This document shows positions 1 to 14,841 of a stretch of DNA of 64,000 bases, piece after piece; the first letter of the stretch is position 1, and each line of letters begins with the position of its first letter. The stretch comes from Lepisosteus oculatus (taxonomy: Eukaryota; Chordata; Actinopteri; Semionotiformes; Lepisosteidae). The stretch is from NCBI RefSeq assembly GCF_040954835.1, contig NC_090723.1, positions 1,932,001 to 1,996,000 on the forward strand, given 5' to 3'. The notes beneath the pieces were generated by a model. That model saw only the letters and a program-made list of their open reading frames with translations, was not told the DNA's origin and searched no databases. A program made the position numbers and the translations under genes.

Positions 1-27
1 TGCACTACCATTTTTTAATGAATATTA

Positions 28-2846
<2,819 letters not shown>

Positions 2847-3196
2847 TTTTATTTCTCAGGCCTCTATCCCCCCTCGACTGTGCGCAGGTTCAGTAAATAT
2901 AACAGCGACATCTAGTGACAGCCCATCAAAGCCCTCCCAAAGCTGCCCCGGGCAAGAGCAAGCGTTCTGATCCGTGGAGAACAGAGAGTAGAGGAACTCA
3001 TTACACGTGTACGTGTGCACTGGACTTATTATTCGCGCTGATCTCTCGGGACATACACGATACAACAGACAACACCATACAATGTAAGACAGTATATTAC
3101 AAGATAGTAAATAATACAACCAGAACTATAAATATGTACTAACGAAAGAAAAAACCGTGCATAGTGCAGGCGTGCATTGAGTTTGAGACATTGCAG

Positions 3197-3424
3197 TTAG
3201 GTGTTGAGGATGTGTACTGCAGGAGGGTAGAAGTTGTTCTTAGGTCTAGTGGGCTGAGCTTTAGCTGTACAGTACCGCTTGACAGAGCGCAGGGGGGAGG
3301 ACAGCCTGTGGTCGGGATGGTTGGGATCCTGAATGATGGATTGGGCTTGATTGCGACAGCGGATGGTGTGAATCTCCCCGTATGATGGTAAATCACATCC
3401 TGTAATCCCCTGTGCTGTTGCCAC
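3197..3424 (-). mobile_element. L2-clade LINE, ORF2 C-terminal fragment
   Basis: The minus strand is open for 75 residues. It reads like the extreme C-terminus of fish L2-type reverse-transcriptase proteins: ITGCDLPSYGEIHTIRC, then AQSIIQDPNHPDHRL, a degenerate LPSGKRY-like stretch, and a final FYPPAVHILNT. The SII-DP-HP-HRL spacing and the terminal FPxAVxxLN motif are typical of that clade. Only this tail remains, with no RT or endonuclease domain nearby, so it is a 5'-truncated dead copy. It lies just upstream of rnf113a. Confidence 0.72.
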
Positions 3425-3436
3425 AACCTTTTGTCA

Positions 3437-3640
3437 TGAAAAAGTTACAAACCTCTCATCCTGCCCATCTGACCCCTTTGGTAGCATGTAGCTAATTGAT
3501 CAGAGGATCTCATCCAGACAGCTCTTGAAAGAAGTCAGGGATTCAGCTCCAACAGTCAAGGCCGGTTATCTTTGTCTTAAAGAAGAGCGTCCTGTGGTCA
3601 TATTTAAATGCACTTCAAGAAGGGTGAACGGATTTTATAG
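3437..3640 (-). repeat. Dispersed repeat fragment next to the L2 relic
   Basis: Read on the minus strand this stretch ends in GGATGAGAGGTTTGTAACTT, preceded by GATCAATTAGCTAC and GATGAGATCCTCTGATC. I recognise the pattern from abundant fish and amphibian repeats whose tail runs 'gggccgaatggcctcctctcgtttgtaac'. The copy is diverged, and the family name is not certain from the sequence alone. Confidence 0.45.
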
Positions 3641-3787
3641 CCCAAAATTGTCTGGTATTTATTCAGGATAAAAGTTCCTTAAATGTAAAATTTACACTTT
3701 GGATTTAGACATTTTGTGTTTTGCAATTGCACTTAAAGGACATGCGAAGAGATAGCAGAAATGTTTTAAAAAACATGAAATGTTTAT

Positions 3788-4125
3788 CCGTCCATCTGTC
3801 TGCTAACCGTTTACCAATACAAGCTTGCAGGGAAGCCAGAGTCCATCTCATTAAGTAATGGGTCCAAGGCAGGGGGTACACCCTTGACGGCACAACAGTC
3901 CATCTTAGAGCACACAGACTCAAACACACACACACACCAGGGACAATTTTCCCAGAAGCCAATTAACACACAAGTGTGTCTTTGGACAGTGGGAGAAAAC
4001 CGGAGCACCCAGAGATCAGACCACGTAAACACAGGGAGAAGATACACACTCCACCCCAGGAACTGAACCCAGGAGCCCTGCACTACAAGACAGCAATGCT
4101 GACCACTGTGCCCATGCACTGTTTC
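3788..4125 (-). mobile_element. tRNA-derived SINE, near full-length
   Basis: On the minus strand the element begins with a tRNA-like head: CACAGTGGTCAGCATTGCTG as an A-box-like part, then GGGTTCAGTTC as a B-box. It continues into a body with AGTCCATCTC-type, TTCTGGGAAAATTG and ACTGTTGTGCCGTC-like segments. The same layout recurs about ten times in this window in both orientations, which defines a dispersed family. A short CA run lies in the body. Confidence 0.75.
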
Positions 4126-5754
4126 CCAACTTTGTTATTCCGAACGCAGGAGGAAAACGAGTGGTTTCAGATGAGATAAATTAGCATTTGCCAGCAACGG
4201 TACAAACCATAGCATTTATTAAATGTTTATATTCACCCTTTTGTGTGCATGCTTTAACAGGCTTTTTAATGGCAATGAAAAGGAAGTAAAATGCAGTTAA
4301 TATAAACAAGCAGCAATAGTTACGCTTGTGGCAGTGCAAAAAAAAAACAGCCAAGAGTGACAGGACGACCACATGAGAGCGGAAACCACAGCTGAGTGAT
4401 GGGAAATCAGATGGGTTTTCACTTGATGAGCTCAATTTGGTCCACATGCGGTTGTAAATAGTCAGGAGATGAATAGAGGCAGTAAATCTTGGATGTAAAC
4501 CACACTAAAACAAGGGAACTGTTTCTTTTCGCCTGTGGCTCCGGTTCATGGCTCTCCGGGTGACACCGAGCAGGGCTGTCACACTGTCTTGACAAATGTC
4601 CACCAGCTACGGCTTTCGTGGGAGAATGGACCAGCCTTTAAATCAGCCGTGCTAGTAAATGCAGGCACATCCCTGAAAGGGGGCCATTGTGCTTTTAGCG
4701 GTAAAAAAAAAAAATCACTCTCATTTGACTTTTCTTTGCACTGTGACAAATGAAGGATGTCTTTGATCTCTGGAACAGAGGGAGAAAAGCCGAAAACAGA
4801 ACAAGTAGTTCCCTGGATAGCGAGAGTGCAGATATTGCACAGAGCCGTCTCTTCAGTGGAGCGGAGTTTCTCTCGCGCACTTGTGCAGGTCAGCACTATC
4901 CAGAAAGAGAGCTGGCGTGCCATCAGCCCTCCTGGGGCTCAGCGTACACAGGTTCAATTGGGTCTGACATTCTTCAGTCCTCATTAAAACACTTGGTCCT
5001 TGGAACGGATCGCCTCTTTTAGGGATGCAAGGAGTCACAGCACAGTTCAGTGAAGGCTTGGGATTAGTGTAGTTTGTGACAAAAACATCTCCCACAGTGT
5101 CCAGCAGATTCCAGCAGAGTTGCGGTGATTTCTAACCATGGTCCTTCGATGTTATTAACATGAATGGGGGTTTATGAGTGACCATTACCAATCGTATGGG
5201 AATCAGAGCAGATATTTCCACTTATGGCACAGGGGCTATTCCCAGTGTTTAACCCCGCCTTTCAGTTACTCTTGAGGTGTCACGGGGAACTCTTCTTTCT
5301 GATATGTCATATGCAGTAGGTATCTGTTTAAAACACACTCGAGCCAGATCAGAAGTAATAAGCCCAGGACAGAGTCAGATTTGACATTATGTAGAACTGT
5401 TATTTTTAGTTGAAATATAGTTTTTGATCCTGCTCAATAATTGAAAAAGAAAAGTCTAACATTATTTTAGGAAAAAATATTCAAAAAAATATTCCAAGCC
5501 TTTGTAGCCAATTTAGATCCCTGCCTGATTCTGGGTGCCCACTGAATGTATTAACCCATAAGAGTCTCACACAAGGACCTCTTTTGCCCCTACAACACAG
5601 ACCTGTGACATGTCCAAATTATATTGCTGTAAGAAACTGAATGTTTCAGCTATTCGTGTATATTGTATATGTTTACTGAAAAAAGTGGATGGAGGAATTT
5701 TGAGTGACAATACATAACTTATTCAGACATTAACGAGTTGGAGTTGGGTGACTT
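4126..5754. other. Intergenic stretch, nothing recognised
   Basis: No exon with protein similarity, RNA gene or complete repeat could be supported. The overlapping short ORFs around 4535-5095 on both strands have no recognisable motifs and look like chance reading frames in a region of moderate GC. Confidence 0.5.
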
Positions 5755-6065
5755 CAGGTGACAAAGCTGCTCAGTGGTGGGCATTGCTACTCCTTAGTGC
5801 TGGTGCCCTGGGTCCAGTTTTGGACCCGGTGTGCTCTGTGTGGAGCGTGTATGTTCTCCTTGTGTCTGCAGGGGTTTCCTCTGGGTGCTCCAGTTTCCTC
5901 CCACAGTACAAGAACATACCGGTAGGTTACTGGGTTTGGGGGAAAAGTGTAGCTGCTGTGAATGTTTGTGTGTGCCTGCCCTGCGATGGACTGGCGTCCA
6001 GGGTTGCTGGCCAGGATAGGCTCTGGCTCCCCTGCAACCCTGAAGTGGTTGAAGTTGTTAGAAAA
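5755..6065 (+). mobile_element. tRNA-derived SINE, full-length but diverged
   Basis: Plus-strand copy of the same family. The head GCTCAGTGGTGGGCATTGCT leads into GGGTCCAGTTTTGG (degenerate B-box). The body has GTATGTTCTCC, GTTTCCTCCCACAGTAC, CTGCCCTGCGATGGACTGG and GGATAGGCTCTGGC. The ORFs through it are repeat artefacts. Confidence 0.75.
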
Positions 6066-7061
6066 AGGTTGGAGCAGGGTGAAGATAGTAATTATTTTAT
6101 TAGTATCCATACAACATGTGCAAGTGCGTGTAATTCCATGAGGAGCTGTCTGATCCCCTTTACCTCCTGCCCCCCCCTCCCCAAACCGCCACCTCTGCTC
6201 TTCTTCCAGGCCGGAGGCTCCCCTCTCTCACAAAGGCCCATTGTGAGCTGACGCGCGGGGGGACCTTTTCGGCGGAGAAGGGCCCTTCCTCCTTTCTCAG
6301 TCTTTTGATTCTTTTGTCAGGCTGCTGACTGACCAGAGAAAGGAGAACAGAGGCGTATCCCAAAGAGGAATCCCCCTTTCTATCAGACCCCCCCTGCCAC
6401 CCATCTACGGCCCTGGGCATTGAATCAAGAAACCCTCAATTCGGTGCCAAGTCACGAACGGTTTGGGCTGAGCCTCTCTCCCCTCCCCCCTTCACAAAGC
6501 AGCATACTCGCAGTGCTTGTGAAACTGTTGTACTCTTTTCACACTTGTGGGAACATCAATGACATCAGCAAGACAGTAATGAGTTTCAAGGCTAATCCAG
6601 CTCCTATGACTTGTTCCCAGAATTCAATCCTAAATAGATCTCTAAGAATCTTGAGCGACACAACTGACTGGCCATCTGGGCTTTGCAGACACTGATCTTT
6701 CACACAAAGTGCTAGCTCACACTGGTTGAACAGATTTGTACCTGTCCTGAATTTTTTTAATGCAGGGTGGGGTGTATGTTCACTTTGTGTGTGTGTGGAG
6801 CTGAGATGCTGCCTGCTTTTAGTACCAATGGAGAAGGTCAATATGATCGTGGTTAGTAGATAGCAAAACTCTGTCCAGATTGTGGATGATATACTGTACT
6901 GATGTAAAAGAATGTTGTTTGCCTTTCTAGGTCTTAAAAAAGTCTCAGTACCACAGAAAAAAATGCATTAAAAATAATTCTTGTCAATTATACATGCCCA
7001 TACTCCAGTACATCTATTAGAATCTATGATACCTCCAAAACGTGAAGGATTGTTATTATCT
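6066..7061. other. Intergenic stretch, nothing recognised
   Basis: Contains a C-rich patch (about 6165-6190) and a GC-richer segment near 6240-6290, but no exon, promoter core or repeat that I can name. Confidence 0.45.
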
Positions 7062-7345
7062 GTCCATCAACTTTCTAATCACTTCATTCCAATTCAGGAT
7101 CAACTGGGAGCTGTAGCCTAGCCTGACGAGCAACAAGTACACACTGGACAAACACACTCACACGAGGGACAATTTTCCCAGAAGCCAATTGAACAACCAG
7201 TGTGTCTTTGGACTGTGGGAGGAAACTGGAGCACCTGGAGCAAACCTGCACCAACACAGGGGGAGAACATACAAACTGCACACAGAACCCAGGGCCCCAG
7301 CACTGGGAGGCAGCAGTGTCAACCTCTGCACCACCATGCTGCCCC
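7062..7345 (-). mobile_element. tRNA-derived SINE
   Basis: Minus-strand copy. The head near 7345 reads GTGGTGCAGAGGTTGACACT, followed by GGGCCCTGGGTTC. The body has GTTTCCTCCCACAGTCC, CAATTGGCTTCTGGG and a tail near 7065 with GAAAGTTGATGGACAG. It is one of the clearest copies in the window. Confidence 0.8.
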
Positions 7346-8864
7346 TGAGCACATGGCATGTGTAGAGGAATCCTACTGTTTTTTACCGGTCTGTTCCAAT
7401 TCAAGTGGTTCTCACCACCGTGCGTGGTTTAAAACTCTTAGACTGCAAATGTGGGACCAGGGGGGTTGCAGAAGCCATCCTGTCCTCTAGGTGGCACCCT
7501 CTTGACACAAGCAAGTCCTTAACGTTACAGCCATAGACACAACAAAGCATGTTTGAGACTCTCAGCATGGTGCACAGCCCCTTGCTTCTTGGAATAAAGG
7601 TGTTGAGCAAACCAAGGCCACTGTAGCACACAATCAACTTTGTTAACAGGATGTGCCAAAGGATAAGCTGTGTCATAGTCAGTATCGGGCAAATATTAAG
7701 CCTTTGTGGTGTCAGTTCTGCAAAACAGCCCAGCAATTAGTGCTGACTGCAGGCTTACTGGACATTCACAAAACCCTCCAGCGGAGAGCAGAAAAGCTTC
7801 ATTGTGACTGCAGTTTGGACTAGGATCCAATGACTCACTGGGTGTCTGTTCTGATTAGCAACCGTCAATGATTCAGCTTTTTGGATATAACAGCAGTTGC
7901 ACCCTAGAGTCAGGTCTATTCTCTTTTCTCTCTCCCACACTCTAGACTAACAGGAAAGACACTGTCTTCATTTCTCGATGGTTACACTAGTCATCACATA
8001 AGTTTTCAGGTACAGCTGTGACTTGAATGAATCCGTTTCCAGTATGACAGAATATGGGGAAAAGTTGAAGGGGTCTATAAAGGCCCTAGGATATGGTGTA
8101 GTCTCTATCCCCTGTAGCTATCCCCATTGTGTGTTGTAAATAGAAAAGAGCTCATCGGTAAGGATTGATTAGGGCCAGTTGTAAAATTGTCCTGAGTTAA
8201 TTCAAGCACAGATGATTGTTAACAGAAGTTCTGTGCTTGGTATACAGTATATAAGGGTGTGGTAGATTGGAAAGAGTTCTCTAAGACCAGGCATTTGTGC
8301 TGAAAATTGGATGCTTTTCAAAAGCAGCAATAACAGAATGTTTACTGTATATATGAGACTATTGTTCTGCAGGACAAAGATAGGAAGGGAAAGCTGAAGT
8401 TGAGCCTCCAAAAGAGGGGGCAGATTTTTTTGCAGCTCAAGCACCTCCTTTGTGTACTACTGTAGCACAGACTCCCCAACGTGCTAGATGACAAGCCGTG
8501 AAGATCCCATTTGTGGAAATAACCAGTTCCCTTAGGTGTTGCACCAAGCAGAGACTGGAATGTCTCTACGATCTTGAAAAGATAATGACAAAATGGCTTC
8601 TTAATCTGATAGTTAGCTTTCAGTATATGACACATGATGCATAACATAACATAACATGAGATGTTATTCCACCTGTTTTGGCTGATGATAGCTAATTATG
8701 AACATGTGTGACAGTTCACAGGGATATGAGTGAGTGTACAACTGTGATCTTGCATGTCTAAAATTGTTTTCCCTTCTCATAGGGAGAAATATCTCAAATC
8801 ATCAACTGTACTTGTAACTTTCTTGAAAAATATAACTCACATAAGACCTTCAACTCGTTCACAT
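7346..8864. other. Intergenic stretch, nothing recognised
   Basis: Short ORFs on the minus strand (7401-7736, 8202-8647) show no known motif or exon boundaries. A simple AACAT repeat occurs at 8640-8656. No gene can be supported. Confidence 0.45.
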
Positions 8865-9178
8865 TGCATCCAATAGCTGCTTATCCAGTTCGGGGTCATG
8901 GTGGCCTGAAGCCTATCCCAGCAGGCACAGGTACAAGGCAGGGCACCCTGGGCAGGACACCAGTCCATCACAGGGCAGACAGACTCAAAGACACTCACAC
9001 CAGGGCCAGTTTTCACAGAAGCCATTTAGCCTACCAGGAGGTCTTTGGACTGGGGGAGGAAACCCACACAAACACAGGAAGAACATACAAATTCCAAGCA
9101 GGTAACACCCCAAGAATTGAACCCAGGGCCCCAGCACTGCAAGGTAGCAATGCTAACCACTGTGCCACTGTGCCACCC
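8865..9178 (-). mobile_element. tRNA-derived SINE, full-length
   Basis: Minus-strand copy. The head at the high-coordinate end reads GGTGGCACAGTGGCACAGTG, then GTTAGCATTGCTACC and GGGTTCAATTC (B-box). The body has CTGCCCTGTGATGGACTGG, and the tail CCGAACTGGATAAGCAGC. The 5' end carries a duplicated GTGGCACA unit. Confidence 0.8.
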
Positions 9179-12100
9179 ATATACCCTATCTTATCTTGGC
9201 CATAAAATAATAGGTAAAACATCACTATACAGTGGTTTGAGTGCTCATTGGAATAGACCCTTGTTGCACAGAATACAAGCTGACACCTTGAAAGGAATTG
9301 CTCTGATCTACAAAGCCACATATAACTCTCTGCATTTTCTTCTTCAGCAGCAATGCTGGAAAGTTGAGAATCTAGCTTTAAGTTCACAGCAGTTCAGAAA
9401 AGAAGATTCTTTTATTTAAGTGCCAGGCAGGCTGTCTGAAGTTAATGCTGAAGACTATTAGAGCCTTGGGCCTGTCTTGTTGATTGTTGTCATCCAAGGG
9501 ATGGCTCAATGCAAATGGAATCTTTACACTAGTCTGTGCTTTTTCTTTTGCTGTGTTCTGGCTCTTGTTGGATAAGGCCATGAATCAGCCATTAGACTTA
9601 GCCAGCTCTAGATTTGGGGCAAGAGGAGGCTTCTTAGACTCCCTTCAAAACAGAAGCAAATAAAAACATTTAATTGCCCCTGATTAGAGATGTATGACTA
9701 CTCACTTTCTCCCAAGGCACGTCTCCAGGACTCTCCCATCCAAATGTTTTTTCCACCTTGAGGAATTACCAGAGTGACTAGATCTGAGGCAACGACTGTA
9801 GCACCCTGAAAAATCCTTGGTTTGTAGGATTTGTGTGAAAATAATAATGAGACTTCATCGTATGTTGTGTGTGTGGAGGCAGGGCTTTAAAAAACAAATT
9901 AGTGGAGTGTTAAAGAAGTCCCTCTTATTTAACTTCAATTAACAAGAGGATTAATTTCAGTTTGTTTGCTGTCTTTGTCCTCTCCTTCTTTAAAAAAAAC
10001 AGAACACAACAAAACAAAGAAATACAATAAAAAGTAGCGTCTCTTGGTCTCTGTACAGAGTAGCACTAGTGGGCTGTTTGGTCAGACTGACAAAGAGCTT
10101 TCTCATTGGTCACTGAGTGGGGGGCTTGCCAGTTTGTCACAAAGCCAGGCGCGAACTGGATGTTAACAACTGGTTGATTCAAAGCAAGCGGGGCTCTGCT
10201 TTTCATAAAAAAAACGTAGGTGTGAGGAACCAACTTTACAACCATGTTGTAGTCAACGATGTTTGGATCTACTGGAAGAAACTGAGCCATCTTCTTTTAT
10301 TCCCAGGTGTCCTAACATTCAAGCCCACGGAGATCGGTTTTCTGCTCTTATACAGCTAGTGCATGAAGACAAGTCCCATTAGTTCATTGTAGACCCTGAT
10401 CAACTCTTTCTATTAAATGACACCACGTCGTTACTGATACTAGGAAGAGCACTTCTACAGGTGCCGTATTAGCCTTTTTAAAAGGAGAATGTTCTGCACA
10501 ATTACACCCATATCTGATCCATCTTTTAAAATGTTTTCTCAGGGGTAAGATTCGGGTAACCATGCCTGTGACACTGTGTGCTGACTTTGATCCCTGACCT
10601 CCCTGCTGACCTTGAGTGACAGGCTGTGGAAAATATCCGGTTAAATCAGCCAGCAATCTATAAACCTACTGGAAGCAATTAGACAAGAACAGCTCCATGA
10701 TCAAGAAATTTCATGAAACATGAAAATTCACTGCCATGAATCTAAGTCCAGTTCAAAGCAGGAATTGTGCAGACAGTAATATTAGTTTTATTATCAGTAT
10801 ATATTAGAGCAGGGAGCTATGTCTGGATGGCTCCACAGCTCAAATGTGTATTTTATTTATTTTTACTGTAAGTGTGAAATCCTGAATTCACACATCAATA
10901 ACATAGTTTTCCGCACTGTTTATCATGGCAAATAGATACATAATTGTTAACAGCAAAAGAATTGGCAAATGTATAACATTCCCATGTTTCCTGAAAGCCA
11001 TTCTTTCTTGGATAAGTGTCTTAAACTGAACAGGCTATGAGGGACAGGGTTTGAGGAGAAGCATAAATTGGAAGGTTGTCTCCATTTTTTTATCCCACTC
11101 TTTTATGGGAACTTTCTCATTACAAAAAGGAGGCCTAGTAGTCTATGGAAGAGAAAGCAGTCATGCAGTTCAATTTGATAGGGGCCTGAGGATTAATAAC
11201 CCCCATTAAGACAGTGTGGGCCCCCCTGAACTCCATGCCTTCACAGGGACAGACTACATCGCTCACGCACAGCAAGATGAACAATACCTCTTTCTCCCTT
11301 CACCCATGCCTCTTCTTTCTTCCTATGCAAGGGGAAGGAAAAGCTCGTTCCCCTGTAATGAGAGCTGTGGCATTATTAAAAAACCCTTATAAAAGCTTTT
11401 CCAGGAGGTCTGTCCTTGGAGTGTTTACAGACAGGGGGCTGGAGGCTCGGTTCAGGGCTGTTCCGGCAGCTCATGGCTGGTCAGACGTTCCCAGAGGAGC
11501 TGCTAGGGTGAGCTGAAGGAGAAAAGGAGAGGAGGAGGGTGGGTTACAGGAAGAGACATAAAGGGATGGCCAAGATGGAGCTGTTCAAAGTCACGTTGAA
11601 TTGGAAAAGGGAAATTTAACATCATTCATACACACCTGTGTTCGGGGAGAGATCCATGGTCCACTGGTTTTGATTCAAATTAGTCTCTTCTATTCATCTA
11701 TTAATTGACTCAATTAACGAGTTAATTGTTCTAAATATCCACTTTTCCGATTTAGGTACCGATATGTTCTAGAAACCTGATGGGACTGTAAGTCTTTAAA
11801 ACCTGGAAAAACACTGTCCTTGATCTATGATAACTTTTTTATGATTAAAGAATCAGTTTAAGAAAGCCACTGAATGCTAGGCTTCATTTCTGCACTGAAA
11901 AGATCTTATATGTATTGTTCAGATAATTAGCTTTGGTTTCTGTGAGTAAGATTATATTTTATTATAAAAGATTATATTTTATAATTTTATTATAAAATTT
12001 TAAATTTTAAAATAAATCATCCAAAAATGCTGTCTCAGTCCCACAATCCCCAGAGAAAAACACTTTTTCGAAAAGGGCCCCAGGTTTCTATGACAACTGC

Positions 12101-12750
12101 TGCTAATCAATTCGAAACGGACCCCATATTTCTCTAAGACTCGAAAGTCACAGAGTCATTAAATGGATCTCCCATCTTACCCCAGTTCTTAACCCCGCCC
12201 TCCACAGCCCAGAGCTTTCTGCAAAGGATAAATCTGTCGGAGTGAATGCTGGAATTTCAGGCCCAATTCACACGAGAGGGAGGAGGTACAAAAGAGATCA
12301 TTTAATGTCTTCTTACCATCCTGAATAAGTTGACCTGTAGAGTAAAACCACCCAACCAGGATATGAAGTACTACTTCTTTGTCCTTCTACTACTTGCCCA
12401 ATCTATCTATCTTGTTATAGTCTCGTAAAGAAACATTTATTAAAAATTCAGCAGCTGCATCAGAATCATAAACATGTTTTTGTTCAGATGTTGTGAGACT
12501 TAATGCTCTTCAGCAGGGTCTGTAAACCGGAGGTAGGACATGGGCTGGTTTGTGATGAAGGAATTAGAATATGTGTCTCAGATCTTCAATATTGTTGCTT
12601 TTTGAATCCTGTTTGTAATGTTGATAGGTTGGCATATTGAAATTGGACAGCAAGCATAACTTTTCTTTTTCTTTTTGGTTGGAAATACAAGTTCTGCCTT
12701 TCATAAGCAATTCTTTTAAATTAATAAATAAGATATTGTAATAAATAATA
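9179..12750. other. Intergenic stretch, nothing recognised
   Basis: About 3.6 kb between SINE copies with no supported exon. It includes AT-rich simple sequence at 11955-12020 and a purine-rich stretch near 11515-11560. It could hold gfap regulatory sequence, but no defined element could be read. Confidence 0.4.
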
Positions 12751-12761
12751 TTATAGTAATA

Positions 12762-12850
12762 GTGACACACCTGAAGAAGGCTCCACGGCCGAAACGTTGT
12801 GTTCTGTTTCTTCTTTTTTTCAGCATGGAATAAACCTATTACTTGTTCCC
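12762..12850 (+). mobile_element. Short hairpin-family retroposon, half copy with target-site duplication
   Basis: This 89 bp insertion contains CTGAAGAAGGCTCCACGGCC, GAAACGTTGTGTTC, a pyrimidine run and CAGCATGGAATAAACC. It ends ACTTGTTCCC. It is flanked by the perfect 11-base direct repeat TTATAGTAATA (12751-12761 and 12851-12861), which marks it as an insertion. Related copies lie at 24444 and 25043. Confidence 0.8.
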
Positions 12851-12861
12851 TTATAGTAATA

Positions 12862-14239
12862 ATATATATTTTACAACAGGGAAGCTAATTAACTTGACAG
12901 CTGCTTTGATGTTGCTGACTTAAAAATGTACAAATCGCAGCTTTCAGAAGAACAAGAGAAAAGTAAGATTCAGGGCAGGTTTGAAAGTCTTGCGATGACC
13001 GCATTGTTCTTGTGCTCTCTCTTTCAGTGAGCACCATGGTTGAACGTCAACACAGACCCAGCGGCTCACAGCCCCTGAGCCTAGAATGGTTTTTGTAGCC
13101 TCAAGTGATCTGCGAATACAAGGGTTGCGCTCAATGGGATGGTAACCCATTGCTGTGTGACACCCGAGCAATCATTCAAGTCATTGTAAGCAGCAAGGTT
13201 GACTGGAGACAACACAATTGGTAGAAAACATTTTCAGGAGCCCCTCAACACTGTTTGTGTGCTTGGCTGATCCAGTGATAACTCCAAAGCCCAGACCATT
13301 TTATAGTGACCAGAGGTCTTTGTGTTATTTAGAGGGCCAATATGTCATATGCCAATATGACCAAGAAAGGAAGGACTCAGTTTTTACTGTCTTACAGTGC
13401 TGACAGATATATGGAGTTTTCTAACGAGTGGAAGAGAAGTTTACTGTACGCACTCATGCTCACACCAGTGCAAAGCTACTGGCAGCTGAAGTGCACAAGA
13501 GCAACACAACACTAGTGATGTCGTCGCACATCTCAGATAATTGAAAACACTGACATTTATTTAGATTGTGTCAGCTGAGGGGAAGATGAGAGGTGCTTAA
13601 AAGGTGAAAGCAATGACAGTCGAATACTGTAGTTTGATAGTCGTAATGGACACACAGAATGTCCTTTATGCTTGGTTAGTAGGCAATGTTAATTCTTAAA
13701 TTAATCCTAAAGGATGTACAGTAGCTATAGCCATACTGTACTTAAAGTGAAATTGATTTTTATCTTACTTTTCTTGGCTTTGGCCTCATGCAGACAAAGG
13801 TAGATAAGTTCTATGACTAGGAAGGACATTGTAAAAGAGTGCCTACACCTTTGCCTACACCTTTTTTTTTTAAATCTTCATAAAATAAATCCTTGCAAAG
13901 TGTTTTGTAGATGGCAGTGCTTTACAAAACTGCGGCGAGAGTCCAGTGAGTGTTATTTCCAGTAAATCCCTTGGACGCAGTGTGCAGCCACACTGATTAA
14001 AACCGTTTTGAAAACCACAGTCCTGCAGCAGAGTTGTTCCCTACAGTGCACAGGAGTACTTCAGGCGCTCATTATCTTTTTTTTTCCCTCCTGAATAACA
14101 TTCCAAAACTCCAGCTTGCAGAAAGCGAGAGAAAGCCAGGAGAGTTTCAAGTTCAGTAGACGAGCACAATGGCTGGCAAGTCCTAGCTGTGGTGCTCCCC
14201 CTCCCCCTGCCTCTCTCCCCCTCCTGTCTCAAGCCCTCC
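12862..14239. other. gfap upstream region
   Basis: No exon was found. This is the 1.4 kb directly upstream of the gfap promoter and is the likeliest place for proximal enhancers. The sequence just before the promoter (14195-14232) is a pyrimidine-rich tract of C and T runs. Confidence 0.4.
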
Positions 14240-14246
14240 TGCTCAG

Positions 14247-14300
14247 GGTGGGGGGGCGGAGGACAGTGTCTATAAAAGCCGGAGAGGGACAGAGACCATT
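14247..14300 (+). promoter_or_regulatory. gfap: gfap core promoter with TATA box
   Basis: TATAAAAG lies at 14271-14278, preceded by a G-rich GC-box-like block (GGGTGGGGGGGCGGA, about 14246-14260). Transcription would start about 25-30 bases after the TATA box, near 14300-14305, giving a 5' leader of about 30-35 nt before the ATG at 14336. A TATA-driven short-leader promoter is usual for mammalian GFAP too. Confidence 0.75.
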
Positions 14301-14335
14301 TCATTTGCTGACTTGTTCCATTTCCACCGAACACC

Positions 14336-14841
14336 ATGAGCACGAACATGGAGACCCAAAGGGTGGTGGCGTCTTCTTACAGGAAGAGGTTTGGGGCGTC
14401 GGGGAGCGGTGGAAGGACATCCCTGTCCTCTGGCCGATTCGCCGTCCACAGCTCTCCCCGGCTCTCGCACTCCAATGTCACGGCGCGCCGCAGTGGAGTC
14501 GTCCTGGGCTCCTTCACGCCCGACAAGCTGGACTTCTCCCTGGACACCGTGCTCAAAGCCCAGTACAAGGAGACGCGCACCAACGAGAAGGTGGAGATGA
14601 TGGAGCTCAACGACCGCTTCGCCAGCTACATCGAGAAGGTGCGCTTCCTGGAGCAGCAGAACAAGGTGCTGGTGGCCGAGCTGAACCAGCTGAGGGGCAA
14701 GGAGCCCACCCGCCTGGGCGACATCTACCAGGACGAGCTGCGCGAGCTGCGCAAGCAGGTGGACCAGCTGAGCACCACCCGCGCCAGGCTGGAGATCGAG
14801 AGGGACAACCTGGCTGAGGACCTGGCCCACCTGCAGCAGAA
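14336..14841 (+). CDS. gfap: gfap exon 1 coding part (head, coil 1A, start of 1B)
   Basis: The coding part has 506 nt with start context CACCATGAG and donor CAGAA|GTAAGC. It is GC-rich (much richer than its flanks), so long shadow ORFs run through it on both strands. It encodes the head and rod to LQQK. The chosen ATG is the only in-frame one giving a normal head length; a second ATG four codons later (MSTNMETQ) is possible. Confidence 0.95.

Noticed and set aside
5748..6251. Plus-strand ORF of 167 codons
   Set aside because: It runs through a tRNA-derived SINE. Other SINE copies give similar artefact translations.
14116..14830. Long ORFs of 233 codons (plus) and 186 codons (minus) over gfap exon 1
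   Set aside because: They are out-of-frame shadows of the GC-rich gfap exon 1, whose own frame matches the family and ends at a proper donor.
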